From: Cupriavidus pauculus
Lineage (GTDB): Bacteria; Pseudomonadota; Gammaproteobacteria; Burkholderiales; Burkholderiaceae
NCBI RefSeq assembly: GCF_008801835.1
Contig: NZ_VZOW01000011.1
Span: forward strand, 88,303-152,302
Reading direction: 5' to 3'
Length of the DNA stretch: 64,000 nt
Shown: positions 45,120-54,334 of the stretch, in pieces
How the letters are laid out: the number at the start of each line of letters is the position of its first letter
How positions within the stretch are numbered: the first letter of the stretch is position 1
Position numbers and translations under genes: made by a program
The notes under the pieces: model-generated
Database searches by the model: none
Told to the model about the DNA's origin: nothing
Seen by the model: the letters and a program-made list of their open reading frames with translations, nothing else

Positions 45120-46073
45120 TCAGCGCTCGCCTTTGCGATACGGCTTCATCAGGGCTTGCGGGTAGGCCGCTCGACGCGCGACCAGCACCAGCGCCAGGAT
45201 CGAGAGGATATACGGCAGCATCAGGTACACCTGATACGGCAGCGCCGGCAGCCCCGGCAGTGTGGCCCCGCCTTGCTGCAGCCGCAGTTGCAGCGCGTCG
45301 AACGCCGCGAACAGCAGCGCGCCGAGCAGCGCGCGCCCGGGCCGCCATGACGCGAACACCACCAGCGCCACGCAGATCCAGCCGCGCCCGTTGATCATAT
45401 TGAAAAAGAACGCATTGAAAGCCGACAGCGTCAGGAACGCGCCGCCGATCGCCATCAGTGCCGAACCGGCCATGATCGCGCCGACACGCACCGCCGTCAC
45501 ACGGATGCCCTGCCCTTCGGCCGCCGCGGGATTCTCGCCGACCATGCGCAAGGCGAGTCCCAATGGCGTGCGATACAGCAGCCACGCAATCACCGGCGTC
45601 ATCACCAGCGCCAGCAGCGTCAGCGCCGTTTCCGCCGCCATTACCGTGCCGATCAGCGGCACATCGGCCCACCACGTCATCGGTGCGAAAGGCGTGATGG
45701 TTGGCGGTGTCGATACCTGCGCAAAGCCCAGGCGATACGCGTAATAGGACAGGCTCGTCGCCAGCATCGTCACGCCAAGTCCCGCCACGTGCTGAGACAG
45801 TGCCATCGACACCGTGAGCCAGCCATGCAGCAGACCAAACGCCAGACCGGCCCCGGCCGCCGCCGCCACGCCGCCCCACAGCGGCAGCCCGTGGTAGACG
45901 GCCAGCCAGCCGCAAAACGCGCCGGCCACCATGATGCCCTCGATGCCAAGATTCAATACGCCCGCGCGTTCGCACAGCAACACGCCGAGCGTGCCGAAAA
46001 TCAGCGGCGTTGCCACGCGCAGCACGGCAATCCAGAACGGCGCGCCCGCCAGAATATCGAACAGTTCCATCAC
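45120..46073 (-). CDS. Nucleoside-type ABC permease 2 (BMP-linked)
   Basis: 317 residues, eight or nine TM helices, BPD_transp_2 fold. The family signature ERAGVLNLGIEGIMVAGAF is at about residues 35-53, with VGENPAAAEGQGIRV as the cytoplasmic coupling loop. Partner of the second permease with which it overlaps by 4 bp (ATGA). Together with the ATPase and BMP lipoprotein-like binder it forms a nucleoside or base importer. Confidence 0.92.
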   Translation of the reverse strand: MMELFDILAGAPFWIAVLRVATPLIFGTLGVLLCERAGVLNLGIEGIMVAGAFCGWLAVYHGLPLWGGVAAAAGAGLAFGLLHGWLTVSMALSQHVAGLGVTMLATSLSYYAYRLGFAQVSTPPTITPFAPMTWWADVPLIGTVMAAETALTLLALVMTPVIAWLLYRTPLGLALRMVGENPAAAEGQGIRVTAVRVGAIMAGSALMAIGGAFLTLSAFNAFFFNMINGRGWICVALVVFASWRPGRALLGALLFAAFDALQLRLQQGGATLPGLPALPYQVYLMLPYILSILALVLVARRAAYPQALMKPYRKGER

Positions 46074-47161
46074 GCAGCCTTTCCGGCGCGATCGAATCGC
46101 ACGCGGTAACGGGTCAGCATCGTCGCCACCAGCATTGCCAGCAACGCCACGGCCACGATCACATCGGCGATCGTGTTGGGCACGCCGACCGCGCGGCTCA
46201 TGCCATCGGCGCCCACCAGGATGCCCGCCACGAACACCGCCGCGGCCACCACGCCAAGCGGATGCAGGCCGGCAAGCATGGCGATCACCACGCCGGTATA
46301 GCCATACCCGGGCGACATATCGAGCGTCAGGTAGCCGGTACGGCCCGCAACCTCGACCACGCCGGCCAGTCCGGCCAGCGCGCCGGACAGCGCTGCGGCG
46401 AGCAGCGTGACGCGCGCCACCGGCATCCCCGCAAACGCCGCGGCGCGCGCATTGGCGCCCACTGCGCGCATCCGCAGGCCGAATACCGTGAAGCGATTGA
46501 TCGCCCAGATCGCGGCCGCCAGCGCCACCGCGATAAGCAGCCCACTATGTACGCGCGAGCGTTCCATCAGGCGCGCGAGTTCCAGTTCGGGAACCAGCGC
46601 GACCGACTGCGGCCATCCCATCGCCAGCGGGTCCTTCATCGGGCCATCGAGCATCGTCGATACGCCGAGCAGCACGATGAAGTTCAGCAGCAGCGTGGTG
46701 ACCACCTCGTCGACGCCAAAGCGCATCTTGAGCACCGCCGGCACCAGCAGCAACAGCGCACCGGCCAGCATCCCGGCGGCCACCATCAGCCCGAACAGCA
46801 CGCCGGTGGGCAGCGACGCGGCCCACGGTGCGGCGGCGCCATCGACTTGTCCACCCACGGCCACCGCCGCCAGCGCGCCCAGATACAGCTGGCCTTCCGC
46901 ACCGATATTGAACAGCCGCGTGCGAAACGCCACGGCAACGGCAAGGCCCGTGAGGATCAGCGGCGTGGCGCGCGTGAGTGTCTCGGACCATGCAAAGCGC
47001 GATCCGAATCCACCTTCGAGCAACAACAGGTAGGCCTTGCCGACCGGCGCGCCGGCACAGGCCACCAGCAAGGCGCAGATCAGCAGGGTCACGACGATCG
47101 CGCCAACCGGCGCCATCACCAGCGCGGCACGCGATGTGCCAGTGCGTGCTTCAAGCCGCAT
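46070..47161 (-). CDS. Nucleoside-type ABC permease 1 (BMP-linked)
   Basis: 363 residues from ATG 47161, which overlaps the end of the ATPase gene by 11 bp. TM1 lies near 15-35; signature FRTRLFNIGAEGQLYLGALAAV and the cytoplasmic loop VGANARAAAFAGMPVARV identify the BPD_transp_2 permease class of guanosine/uridine-type importers. Forms the membrane channel with the next permease. Confidence 0.92.
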   Translation of the reverse strand: MRLEARTGTSRAALVMAPVGAIVVTLLICALLVACAGAPVGKAYLLLLEGGFGSRFAWSETLTRATPLILTGLAVAVAFRTRLFNIGAEGQLYLGALAAVAVGGQVDGAAAPWAASLPTGVLFGLMVAAGMLAGALLLLVPAVLKMRFGVDEVVTTLLLNFIVLLGVSTMLDGPMKDPLAMGWPQSVALVPELELARLMERSRVHSGLLIAVALAAAIWAINRFTVFGLRMRAVGANARAAAFAGMPVARVTLLAAALSGALAGLAGVVEVAGRTGYLTLDMSPGYGYTGVVIAMLAGLHPLGVVAAAVFVAGILVGADGMSRAVGVPNTIADVIVAVALLAMLVATMLTRYRVRFDRAGKAA

Positions 47162-48719
47162 GGACCACCTCCGCGTCGCTGACGTCCCGCGCGCTATCGG
47201 CGCCCGCCATGGCAAGTCCCAGCGTTCCCAGCGTCCAGTGCGACGTCGGTTGCGCGGCCGTGAGATGGCCGGCGTGCATCACCGCGATGCGATCGGACAG
47301 CGCCATCAATTCGTCCAGATCCTCTGAAATCAGCAACACTGCCGCGCCGGCCGCCGCCGCTTCCAGCAACTGGCGATGCACATAGGCCACCGCACCGATG
47401 TCGAGTCCCCACGTCGGCTGGCTGGCCACCACGAGGCGCGGTGCGCCGGTGCCGCGCACGGACAGAGCGCGGCCCAGGATCAGCTTTTGCATGTTGCCAC
47501 CGGACAGCGCACGCGTTGGCGTATCGATACCGCCGCCGCGTACGTCGAATCGCGCCACCAGATCGTTTGCAAAGCGCCGTGCCGCGCCGCTGCGGATAAC
47601 GCCGGTCCGCACGAAGACTGGATTGTCGAGTTGCTCGGCGATGGCGTTTTCCCAAATCGCAAGATCGCCCACCGCGCCTTCCGCATGACGATCCTCCGGA
47701 ATCCGCGCCACGCCACTGCGGATCCAGCGATGCGGCACGGGCGGCAATTGTTTGCCATCGACACGGACGCGCCCTGCCGTCGCCGCGACGGCGCCACTGA
47801 GCAGCGCGGCGAGCGCGACCTGACCATTGCCCGACACGCCCGCAATGCCGAGAATTTCCCCGGCGTGAATCTCGAGCGAGACCGCATGCAAACCGGCCCG
47901 CCCTTGCGCGGCCGGCACGCTTGCCCGCTCCAGCGACACCACCACATCGCGCGTGGCCGTGCTTGCCTCGCGGGTCGGCATCTCGACGTTGCGACCCACC
48001 ATCAGTTCCGCCAGCTCCGCCTTGTGCGTGCCGGCCGCCATGCGCTCGGCCACCAGCTTGCCGGCGCGCAGCACCGCCACGCGGTGCGACACGCGCAATA
48101 CCTCGTCGAGCTTGTGGCTGATGAACACCACCGAAAGTCCTTCCGCGATGAGTTGCCGCAGCGTGGCAAACAGGCTGTCCGCCTCCTGCGGCGTCAGCAC
48201 GGCGGTCGGTTCATCGAGAATCAGGATGCGCGCGCCGCGATACAGCGCTTTGATGATTTCCACGCGCTGCCGTTCGCCCACCGAGAGCGATCCCACGCGC
48301 GCCTGCGGCGACACCGCCAGCCCGAAGCGCTTGGCGAGATCATCGATGCGCGCCCGCGCTGTGGCGCGCTGCTGACGCCAGCGCCATAGCGGCTCGGTGC
48401 CGATCACGATGTTGTCGAGCACGGAAAGATTGTCGGCCAGCGCGAAATGCTGGTGCACCATGCCCACGCCCGCAGCCAGCGCGGCGCGTGGATTGCCTGG
48501 CGGCAGCACCGCGCCATCCACTTCCACTGCGCCGCTGTCCGCGACGTAGTGACCAAACAGGATATTGACCAGCGTGCTCTTGCCGGCGCCGTTTTCGCCG
48601 AGCAGGGCCAGCACTTCGCCGCGATACAGCTCCAGCGAAATGTCGTCGTTGGCCACCAGCGATCCAAACCGCTTGGTGATATGCGAAAGCCGGAGAACCG
48701 GCGAACCATCGAGGGGCAT
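47151..48719 (-). CDS. Duplicated ABC ATPase of nucleoside import
   Basis: 522 residues with two ABC domains. Domain 1 has an intact Walker A (GENGAGKST, 41-49), LSVGERQRVEIIKAL as signature and LILDEPTAVLT as Walker B. Domain 2 is degenerate, with GVSGNGQVAL in place of Walker A and LSGGNMQKLILGRAL as signature. This is the pattern of sugar/nucleoside importer ATPases (RbsA/YufO type) where one site is weak. Powers the two permeases encoded immediately downstream. Confidence 0.93.
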   Translation of the reverse strand: MPLDGSPVLRLSHITKRFGSLVANDDISLELYRGEVLALLGENGAGKSTLVNILFGHYVADSGAVEVDGAVLPPGNPRAALAAGVGMVHQHFALADNLSVLDNIVIGTEPLWRWRQQRATARARIDDLAKRFGLAVSPQARVGSLSVGERQRVEIIKALYRGARILILDEPTAVLTPQEADSLFATLRQLIAEGLSVVFISHKLDEVLRVSHRVAVLRAGKLVAERMAAGTHKAELAELMVGRNVEMPTREASTATRDVVVSLERASVPAAQGRAGLHAVSLEIHAGEILGIAGVSGNGQVALAALLSGAVAATAGRVRVDGKQLPPVPHRWIRSGVARIPEDRHAEGAVGDLAIWENAIAEQLDNPVFVRTGVIRSGAARRFANDLVARFDVRGGGIDTPTRALSGGNMQKLILGRALSVRGTGAPRLVVASQPTWGLDIGAVAYVHRQLLEAAAAGAAVLLISEDLDELMALSDRIAVMHAGHLTAAQPTSHWTLGTLGLAMAGADSARDVSDAEVVHAA

Positions 48720-48738
48720 CGATCAATCAGAAGTCAGC

Positions 48739-48771
48739 AAAAAGCAGGCCCCGTCCGGCAAGGGACGGGGC
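48739..48771 (-). terminator. Intercistronic hairpin between binding-protein and ATPase genes
   Basis: GCCCCGTCC (48748-48756) pairs with GGACGGGGC (48763-48771), followed on the minus strand by a T-run from AAAAA at 48739-48743. It lies in the 138-bp gap before the ATPase gene and could partly end transcription, so that binding protein is made in excess over the transporter, as is common in such operons. Confidence 0.65.
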
Positions 48772-48857
48772 GCCTGGCCAGCGCAACGCGGATCTGTCAG
48801 CGCACAGCGCCGCCATGTGGATCCGCGTCGGTCATGGCACCTGTCACGACGTCGCTG

Positions 48858-49865
48858 TCACGGCGTCGATTTCGGCTCGGTTTCCACCACCTTGATAGTG
48901 GTCTTGCCGTCGAGAATCGCGCGTTCCTTCGCCTTGACCTTGGCCATCACGTCGGCGGGCACCTTGCCTTCGAACGTGCCCAGCGGGGCGAGCTCGGCGC
49001 CCTTGTATTTCATCAGCGAGTACTGGCCGTAATCCTCGTTCTTGAACTGCCCCGACTTCACCTTGGAGAGCGCGGCGGCGATGGTCGGCTCCATGTTCCA
49101 CAACGCGGAGGCCACCACCGTGGTTGGATACTGCGGCTGCGTGTTGATCACGTTGCCGATAGCCAGCTTGCCGCGCTCCTTAGCGGCGTCCGACACGCCA
49201 AAGCGCTCGGCGTAGAGCACATCGGCGCCCTTGTCGATCATCGCGAACGCGGCCTCCTTGGCCTTGGGCGGATCGAACCACGAGCCGATAAAGCTGACCG
49301 TGAACTTCACCTTCGGATTGACCTCGCGTGCGCCTTCCATGAACGCATGCATCAGGCGATTGACTTCCGGAATCGCGTAGCCGCCGACCATGCCGATATG
49401 GTTGGTCTTGGTCATGCCGCCCGCGATCATGCCAGTCAGGTACGACGGCTCCTGGATGTAGTTGTCGAACACCGAGAAGTTGGGCGCCTGCGGCTTGCCC
49501 GACGATCCCATCAGGAAGGCGGTCTTCGGATAGTCCTTTGCCACCTTGCGCGCCGCGCCTTCCACCGCGAACGATTCACCGACGATCAGCGCCGAGCCCT
49601 GTTCCGCATACTGACGCATCACGCGTTCGTAATCGGCATTCGACACGCTTTCAGAAAACACGTAGTCGATCTCGCCACGCGACTTGGCCTCGTTGAGCGC
49701 CTTGTGGATGCGCGACACCCACTGCTGCTCCACCGGCACCGTGTAGACCGCGGCCACCTTGATCTTCGACTGGCCGTAGGCCGCTGGCGACAAGCCGATG
49801 GCGGCCAGCGCCGCGGCGGCTGCGGCGGCCTTCATCCAGTTGCGGCGATCGCTTCCGTTGTGCAT
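48858..49865 (-). CDS. BMP-family substrate-binding protein (nucleoside/base)
   Basis: 335 residues, PBP1-BMP type periplasmic binder, preceded by GGGGAG. The leader DRRNWMKAAAAAAALAAIGLSPAAYG has a Tat-like twin arginine followed by a hydrophobic stretch. Signature pieces are KVAAVYTVPVEQQWVSRIHKALNEAKSRGEIDYVFSESV and AIDKGADVLYAERFGVSDAAKERGKLAIGNVI. BMP proteins bind nucleosides or purine/pyrimidine bases. Its operon partners suggest pyrimidines. A hairpin follows the gene. Confidence 0.92.
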   Translation of the reverse strand: MHNGSDRRNWMKAAAAAAALAAIGLSPAAYGQSKIKVAAVYTVPVEQQWVSRIHKALNEAKSRGEIDYVFSESVSNADYERVMRQYAEQGSALIVGESFAVEGAARKVAKDYPKTAFLMGSSGKPQAPNFSVFDNYIQEPSYLTGMIAGGMTKTNHIGMVGGYAIPEVNRLMHAFMEGAREVNPKVKFTVSFIGSWFDPPKAKEAAFAMIDKGADVLYAERFGVSDAAKERGKLAIGNVINTQPQYPTTVVASALWNMEPTIAAALSKVKSGQFKNEDYGQYSLMKYKGAELAPLGTFEGKVPADVMAKVKAKERAILDGKTTIKVVETEPKSTP

Positions 49866-49943
49866 GAATTCACTCCCCTTTTCTACGTTGTGCGCGCGCG
49901 TTGCGCGTGATTTGACAGCGATATTCGTGGCAATGCCTTGCGG

Positions 49944-50621
49944 CTATGGCGCGCCAGCCGCACCGCGGCTTTCCTCGCGCAGCCCGCAGCCGCGCAGCAT
50001 CAGCGTCACCAGATGCTCCGTGGCGCGCTCGAAGTCCTCCGCATCGAGCTGGCTCACGCCCAATACGGCACAGACTTGCGCTTCGAAATCCGCATAGGTC
50101 TGGGTCGATGCCCAGATCGTGAAAAACAGGTGGTAGGGATCGACGGGCGCCATATGGCCGTCGTCGATCCATGCGCGGATCACCATGGCCTTTCGCTCGA
50201 TCAGCTCGTGCAGCACCTGACGCAGCACGCCGCCAATTTCCGGTGCGCCGTGCAGCAGTTCATTGGCGAACACGCGCGACGCGTCGGGGTGACTGGCAGA
50301 AAGCCGCATCTTGGCGCGGATGTACTGTTCCAGCGCCAGCCGCGGGTCGTGCTCGGCGCTGATGATGTCCGTCTCTGATAGCCACAGCTGCAGCGTATGC
50401 GCCAGCACCGCGCGATACAGCGCCTGCTTGGTACGAAAGTAGTAATGCAGATTCGATTTCGGCACGCCCGCGCGCGTGGCGATGTCCGCCATCGTGGCGC
50501 CGGCAAATCCCGCGCGGGCGAATACATGTTCCGCTGCGCGCAGGATCAGCGCCTCGTTCTCCTGGCGAATACGCCCGGCCGATTCGCGCGCCAGCGGCGC
50601 GCATGCCTGCGCGGCCATCAT
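49944..50621 (-). CDS. rutR: RutR-like TetR-family regulator
   Basis: 225 residues. TetR HTH ([48 protein letters not shown], about 25-73), then a C-terminal ligand domain with [54 protein letters not shown], as in E. coli RutR, which binds uracil and releases DNA. It overlaps upp by 4 bp and sits in the middle of the pyrimidine operon. A palindrome with the RutR core consensus precedes the operon. Confidence 0.82.
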   Translation of the reverse strand: MMAAQACAPLARESAGRIRQENEALILRAAEHVFARAGFAGATMADIATRAGVPKSNLHYYFRTKQALYRAVLAHTLQLWLSETDIISAEHDPRLALEQYIRAKMRLSASHPDASRVFANELLHGAPEIGGVLRQVLHELIERKAMVIRAWIDDGHMAPVDPYHLFFTIWASTQTYADFEAQVCAVLGVSQLDAEDFERATEHLVTLMLRGCGLREESRGAAGAP

Positions 50622-51310
50622 TTGGTGCCATACAGCCGGTCGCCGGCGTCGCCCAGACCGGGCACGATGTAGCCGTGCTCGTTCAATTCGTCATCGATCG
50701 CCGCGGTCACGATGGCGACGTCCGGATGCGCCGATTGCAACGCGTGCAGACCGGGGCGCGAGGCGATCAGGCAGACGTATTTCATGGTGGTCACGCCCGC
50801 CTCCTTGAGGCGGTTGATCGCAGCAATGGCCGAGTTGCCGGTGGCCAGCATCGGATCGACCACGATTACAAAGCGTTCCTGGATGTCCTCGGGCATCTTG
50901 AAGTAATACTCGATCGGTTCCAGCGTTTCGGGGTCGCGATACAGGCCGATATGCCCGACGCGCGCGGCTGGCAACAGGTCGAGCATGCCGTCGAGAAAGC
51001 CATTGCCTGCGCGCAGGATCGACACCAGGCACAGCTTCTTGCCCGACAGCACTGGCGATTGCATCGGCGCGATCGGCGTCTTGATCGCCACGGTTTCCAT
51101 GGCCAGATCGCGCGTGGCCTCGTACGTCAGCAATTGGCTGATTTCGCGCACCAGGCGGCGAAAGTTGTCGGTGGTGGTGTCCTCGCTGCGCACCAGGGTG
51201 ACCTTGTGCTGTACCAGCGGATGGTTGACCACCATTAACGCTGGCGATGCAGCCCCGGTTTCGGCAAAAGCCTGCGCGACGGGTTGGGCCGCGGCGGACA
51301 TGTCGTTCAT
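50618..51310 (-). CDS. upp: Uracil phosphoribosyltransferase
   Basis: 230 residues from ATG 51310 (AAGGAG eight bases upstream). It makes UMP from uracil and PRPP. Signatures are [50 protein letters not shown], and the PRPP loop [12 protein letters not shown] at 151-161. The end has [15 protein letters not shown] polar N-terminal extension of about 22 residues precedes the conserved core (E. coli 208). In the URC scheme of yeasts the equivalent enzyme (Fur1) is required for uracil degradation, which fits its place between urc4 and the regulator. Confidence 0.96.
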   Translation of the reverse strand: MNDMSAAAQPVAQAFAETGAASPALMVVNHPLVQHKVTLVRSEDTTTDNFRRLVREISQLLTYEATRDLAMETVAIKTPIAPMQSPVLSGKKLCLVSILRAGNGFLDGMLDLLPAARVGHIGLYRDPETLEPIEYYFKMPEDIQERFVIVVDPMLATGNSAIAAINRLKEAGVTTMKYVCLIASRPGLHALQSAHPDVAIVTAAIDDELNEHGYIVPGLGDAGDRLYGTK

Positions 51311-51426
51311 GATGCGCTCCTTGGTTTCAGGCGTTTGCATGGGCCGGACGCAGCGGGCCCTCGCCCGCCTCGCACTGGCTGACTGACACTGCGTTTGCGT
51401 TGGCGACTACTGTGGTTGCCACGTTC

Positions 51427-51449
51427 GGCGCCGCGTCCTGCGCGGCGCC
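51427..51449. other. GC-rich hairpin between urc4 and upp
   Basis: GGCGCCGCG (51427-51435) and CGCGGCGCC (51441-51449) form a perfect 9-bp stem with loop TCCTG in the 169-bp gap. No T-run, so it may stabilise or pause the transcript rather than end it. Confidence 0.45.
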
Positions 51450-51479
51450 GCATTACGTAGCGTTGCGCGATAAAAGGCG

Positions 51480-52781
51480 TCAGAACACGGTGCCGTCGCT
51501 CTGGATTGCAAAGGGCGGCGGCCCGCCGGGCGGGCGGCGTTGCGCGGCGATACGTCGCCCGGCGGCCCAGGTGCCGCCTTCCAGCACGCGCGCCAGCGGG
51601 AATTCATCGGCCGACAAACCCAGCGCCTGCCGCACGCCATCGGCCACGAGATCGAGCCCCGTCACGGTCAGCGCACGCCATTCGACAATCTCGGGCTCGT
51701 CCACCGTGTGCGTGCGATGGGCGAATTCGCTATCGCGCGGCACGGTCAGTTCGAAGTCGTAGAGCAGCCCGCCATTGCGGTACTCCGGCAGGCCTGTGAG
51801 CGCGTCCAGCCCCACCACGACCAAGCCGCCGTCCTCGAGCGGCTCCAGCAGCGAATAGGTGAGCCATTGCGTGAGCTTGTGGAACGGCACTAGCCCGTCG
51901 GGCGCAGCCTGGTGACGCCAGCAGTCGCCCAGGGAAATCCCGTCGAGCTGCACTCTGCCCGGCCACACCGGGCCCAGCGCCACCAGCAGCGTGCGCAGCA
52001 CGAAACCGGCTTCGATGCGCCCGTCCTGGGCGTGAGCGGCCAGATAGTCGAACAGGTTGCCCAGCCGCGCCGGCGTGCCGAACACCGCGGGCGTGGCCTG
52101 CATCACCTCGCCAAGACGCCTCAACAGCCCAGCGCGCCCTTCCAGGCCAACCAGCGGATTGTGCTGCGCCACCTGAAACGCCGTGGCAATCGTCGATGCG
52201 TCGATACGCGCCAGGCGTTCGGCGTCGGCGCGCAGCGGATCGCCTGGCTCTGCAGAAAAACCGCCCCGGGCGAACAGATCGAAGCTGGCCACGCCGAGCC
52301 CTTCCGAACGCGTCAGCATCATGTCGCTGGCGGGATCGCGGTAGCGCCAGTCGGGTCCCGCGCCGGCATCGAGCAACACGCTTGGAATCACGAGATCGAT
52401 ACCGATGCGCGCGCGTTCGGTGCAATGCTCGGCGCCCGACATGCCCGCGCGCTCGCACAGGATCTGCCAGCGATTGATCGCGTCCTGTCCCGGCCCGCCG
52501 CTTTCGAAATGGCGCCAGCGGCTGTGGTAGGGAACCTGCAGATCGGGATAGCGGCGGCGGATCGTCGCGGCGACATAGTCGGCAATCGCGTGGACGCGAT
52601 CCGCATGCCATGTGAACAGGTCCGACTCGCCCGCCGCAACATACTCGGTCACCGCCTTGCAATGGGTGCGCACCGCTTCGCCACTGAGCAGCGCGGACGC
52701 GGGATGATCGGCGGGAACCGGGCTGTGCCAGCCGCTGCCCGTGCCGGAACCGGACGCTTCCCCTGCGGGATACTCGTTCAT
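51480..52781 (-). CDS. URC4/Urg3-family protein (DUF1688) of uracil catabolism
   Basis: 433 residues. The DUF1688 pattern is clear: LFTWHADRVHAIADYVAATIRRRYPDLQVPYHSRWRHFESGGPGQDAINRW, then AEHCTERARIGIDLVIPSVLLDAGAGPDWRYRD, then LPEYRNGGLLYDFELTVP, ending RVLEGGTWAAGRRIAAQRR. In the yeast Lachancea kluyveri URC4 is essential for growth on uracil by the URC pathway; its chemistry is not settled. It overlaps urc1 by 4 bp and precedes upp. Full length. Confidence 0.92.
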   Translation of the reverse strand: MNEYPAGEASGSGTGSGWHSPVPADHPASALLSGEAVRTHCKAVTEYVAAGESDLFTWHADRVHAIADYVAATIRRRYPDLQVPYHSRWRHFESGGPGQDAINRWQILCERAGMSGAEHCTERARIGIDLVIPSVLLDAGAGPDWRYRDPASDMMLTRSEGLGVASFDLFARGGFSAEPGDPLRADAERLARIDASTIATAFQVAQHNPLVGLEGRAGLLRRLGEVMQATPAVFGTPARLGNLFDYLAAHAQDGRIEAGFVLRTLLVALGPVWPGRVQLDGISLGDCWRHQAAPDGLVPFHKLTQWLTYSLLEPLEDGGLVVVGLDALTGLPEYRNGGLLYDFELTVPRDSEFAHRTHTVDEPEIVEWRALTVTGLDLVADGVRQALGLSADEFPLARVLEGGTWAAGRRIAAQRRPPGGPPPFAIQSDGTVF

Positions 52782-54016
52782 TCGTTCAACCCCCTGCCCT
52801 TTGCCAGGGCGAGTTCGTTGGCGTCAGGCGGCGAATAGCTGGTGAAGTAACCCGCCGCCACCTTCGCATCGATTTCCACGCGCGCATCGGCCGGAATCAG
52901 CGCCTCGGGGATCGCCACCTGCTCGACCACTTCGATGCCCTGCGCGGTCAGCGCGCCATGTTTCATATTGCTCATCGAGGCCCAGCGATCGATGCGCCGG
53001 ATGCCGAGCCAGTGGAATACATCGGGCATCAGTTCCTGGAACCGCATGTCCTGCACGCCGGCCACGCATTCGGTCCGCGCGAAGTAGGTTTCGGCGCGAT
53101 CGCCGCCCACCTGCCGCTTGCGCGCGTTGTAGACCAGGAACTTTGTGACTTCGCCCAGCGCACGGCCTTCCTTCCGGTTATAGACCACCAGGCCTACGCC
53201 GCCCTGCTGCGCCATCTCGATACACACCTCGATGCCATGCGCGAGATAAGGCCTGCATGTACAGATATCGGAACCGAACACATCTGAACCATTGCATTCG
53301 TCGTGCACGCGGCATGCCACCTTGGTGTCGGGCTGGCCGAGCTTGCCGACATCGCCAAAGAAGTACAGCGTCATGCCGCCGATCGGCGGCAGGAACACCT
53401 TGAGGTCCGGTCGCGTGACCAGTTCCGGAAACATTCCGCCGGTCTGCTCGAACAGGCTGCGCCGCAGGACACTTTCCTTGATGTTGAAGCGCCGCGCGAT
53501 GCCCGGCAGATACCAGACCGGATCGATCGCCGCCTTGGTCACGCGCACATCGCCGTTGGCGTAGAGAATTTCGCCGTCCGGTTTCAGACGGCCCGCCGCG
53601 ATGGCCGCGATCAGTTCCGGCATGTTGATATGCGCGCGCGTGATGGCGATGGTCGGGCGAATGTCGAAGCCGGCGGCGATGCGATCGGCAAACACGCTGG
53701 AAACCAGATGCCCCCAGGGATCGAGCGATACGATCTTGTCCGGGTCGCCCCACTGATCATGCGGCCCGATGGTCTCGGCCGGCGCGGTGTCGGTGAGGTC
53801 CGGCCGATGCGCGCGTTGCAGGCTGCCCGACGCCACTGCCAGCGCGCGATAGATCGCATAGGCGCCGGCGTGCGTGCCGATGACGTTGCGCTGTACCGGA
53901 TCGGTCAGGCTGGCGATCACAGGTCCGCGTTCGGCCGCCGTGGGCGCGCCCCAGTGGATGGGTTCGGCCGGCTTGTCGCGGCGCGCGTGTGAGGTCAGGA
54001 CGATATGGTCGGACAT
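52778..54016 (-). CDS. URC1-type GTP-cyclohydrolase-II-like protein
   Basis: 412 residues from ATG 54016 (GAGG upstream). The catalytic domain of the RibA/GTP cyclohydrolase II fold spans about 200-380 with zinc ligands Cys241, Cys252 and Cys254 (CNGSDVFGSDICTC), the same 11 and 2 spacing as in E. coli RibA. There are RVHDE, NRKEGRALGEV and SNMKHGALTAQGIEVVEQ motifs. The N-terminal 190 residues are a URC1-specific part. URC1 is thought to open the ring of an activated uracil derivative rather than GTP. First gene of the operon; a RutR-like operator is 36 bp upstream. Confidence 0.92.
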   Translation of the reverse strand: MSDHIVLTSHARRDKPAEPIHWGAPTAAERGPVIASLTDPVQRNVIGTHAGAYAIYRALAVASGSLQRAHRPDLTDTAPAETIGPHDQWGDPDKIVSLDPWGHLVSSVFADRIAAGFDIRPTIAITRAHINMPELIAAIAAGRLKPDGEILYANGDVRVTKAAIDPVWYLPGIARRFNIKESVLRRSLFEQTGGMFPELVTRPDLKVFLPPIGGMTLYFFGDVGKLGQPDTKVACRVHDECNGSDVFGSDICTCRPYLAHGIEVCIEMAQQGGVGLVVYNRKEGRALGEVTKFLVYNARKRQVGGDRAETYFARTECVAGVQDMRFQELMPDVFHWLGIRRIDRWASMSNMKHGALTAQGIEVVEQVAIPEALIPADARVEIDAKVAAGYFTSYSPPDANELALAKGRGLNE

Positions 54017-54051
54017 GGCAGCCTCGTCTCCCGGCATCGTGCCGGTACTGG

Positions 54052-54073
54052 AACCTGACCAAATGGTCAGGTT
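54052..54073. promoter_or_regulatory. RutR-type operator upstream of urc1
   Basis: Two perfect 10-bp arms AACCTGACCA (54052-54061) and TGGTCAGGTT (54064-54073) flank AA. The core TGACCA-N2-TGGTCA matches the E. coli RutR consensus TTGACCA-N2-TGGTCAA. It is 36 bp before the urc1 ATG, in the position of an operator for the leftward nine-gene operon, whose fourth gene encodes the RutR-like protein. Confidence 0.88.
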
Positions 54074-54334
54074 TATGAATCCATACTAGGCAACACTCAT
54101 GCCAACGCCCAAGTGGGGTTGTTACGGTTAGTGGCATCCCGTACGCACCGTGCATGTGCGCAACAGATGTCGACACATCGCTGATCGGGGGCGCAAACGA
54201 TACATGTCGGTGCATGCGCACGCCTCCGTGCGCGGGCTGGAGTTTTAGGGTCGCGGCTATTCCGCAAGGGTCGGGCAATTTCAATACTTCAGGGCATCGA
54301 GCCGTACCGGCTCACGTCGCCCCTGGAGTTGATC
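54074..54334. other. Intergenic region between divergent urc1 and a small exported-protein gene
   Basis: No gene seen. It holds GATGT-CGAC-ACATC (54166-54179) and two similar GTGCATG-rich blocks near 54150 and 54210 that could form competing structures. The promoter of the leftward operon should overlap the RutR-type site to its left. Confidence 0.4.

Noticed and set aside
45097..45975. Upstream extension of codA to a 719-residue protein
   Set aside because: It runs through the permease gene in another frame; CodA has the right length from 45096.
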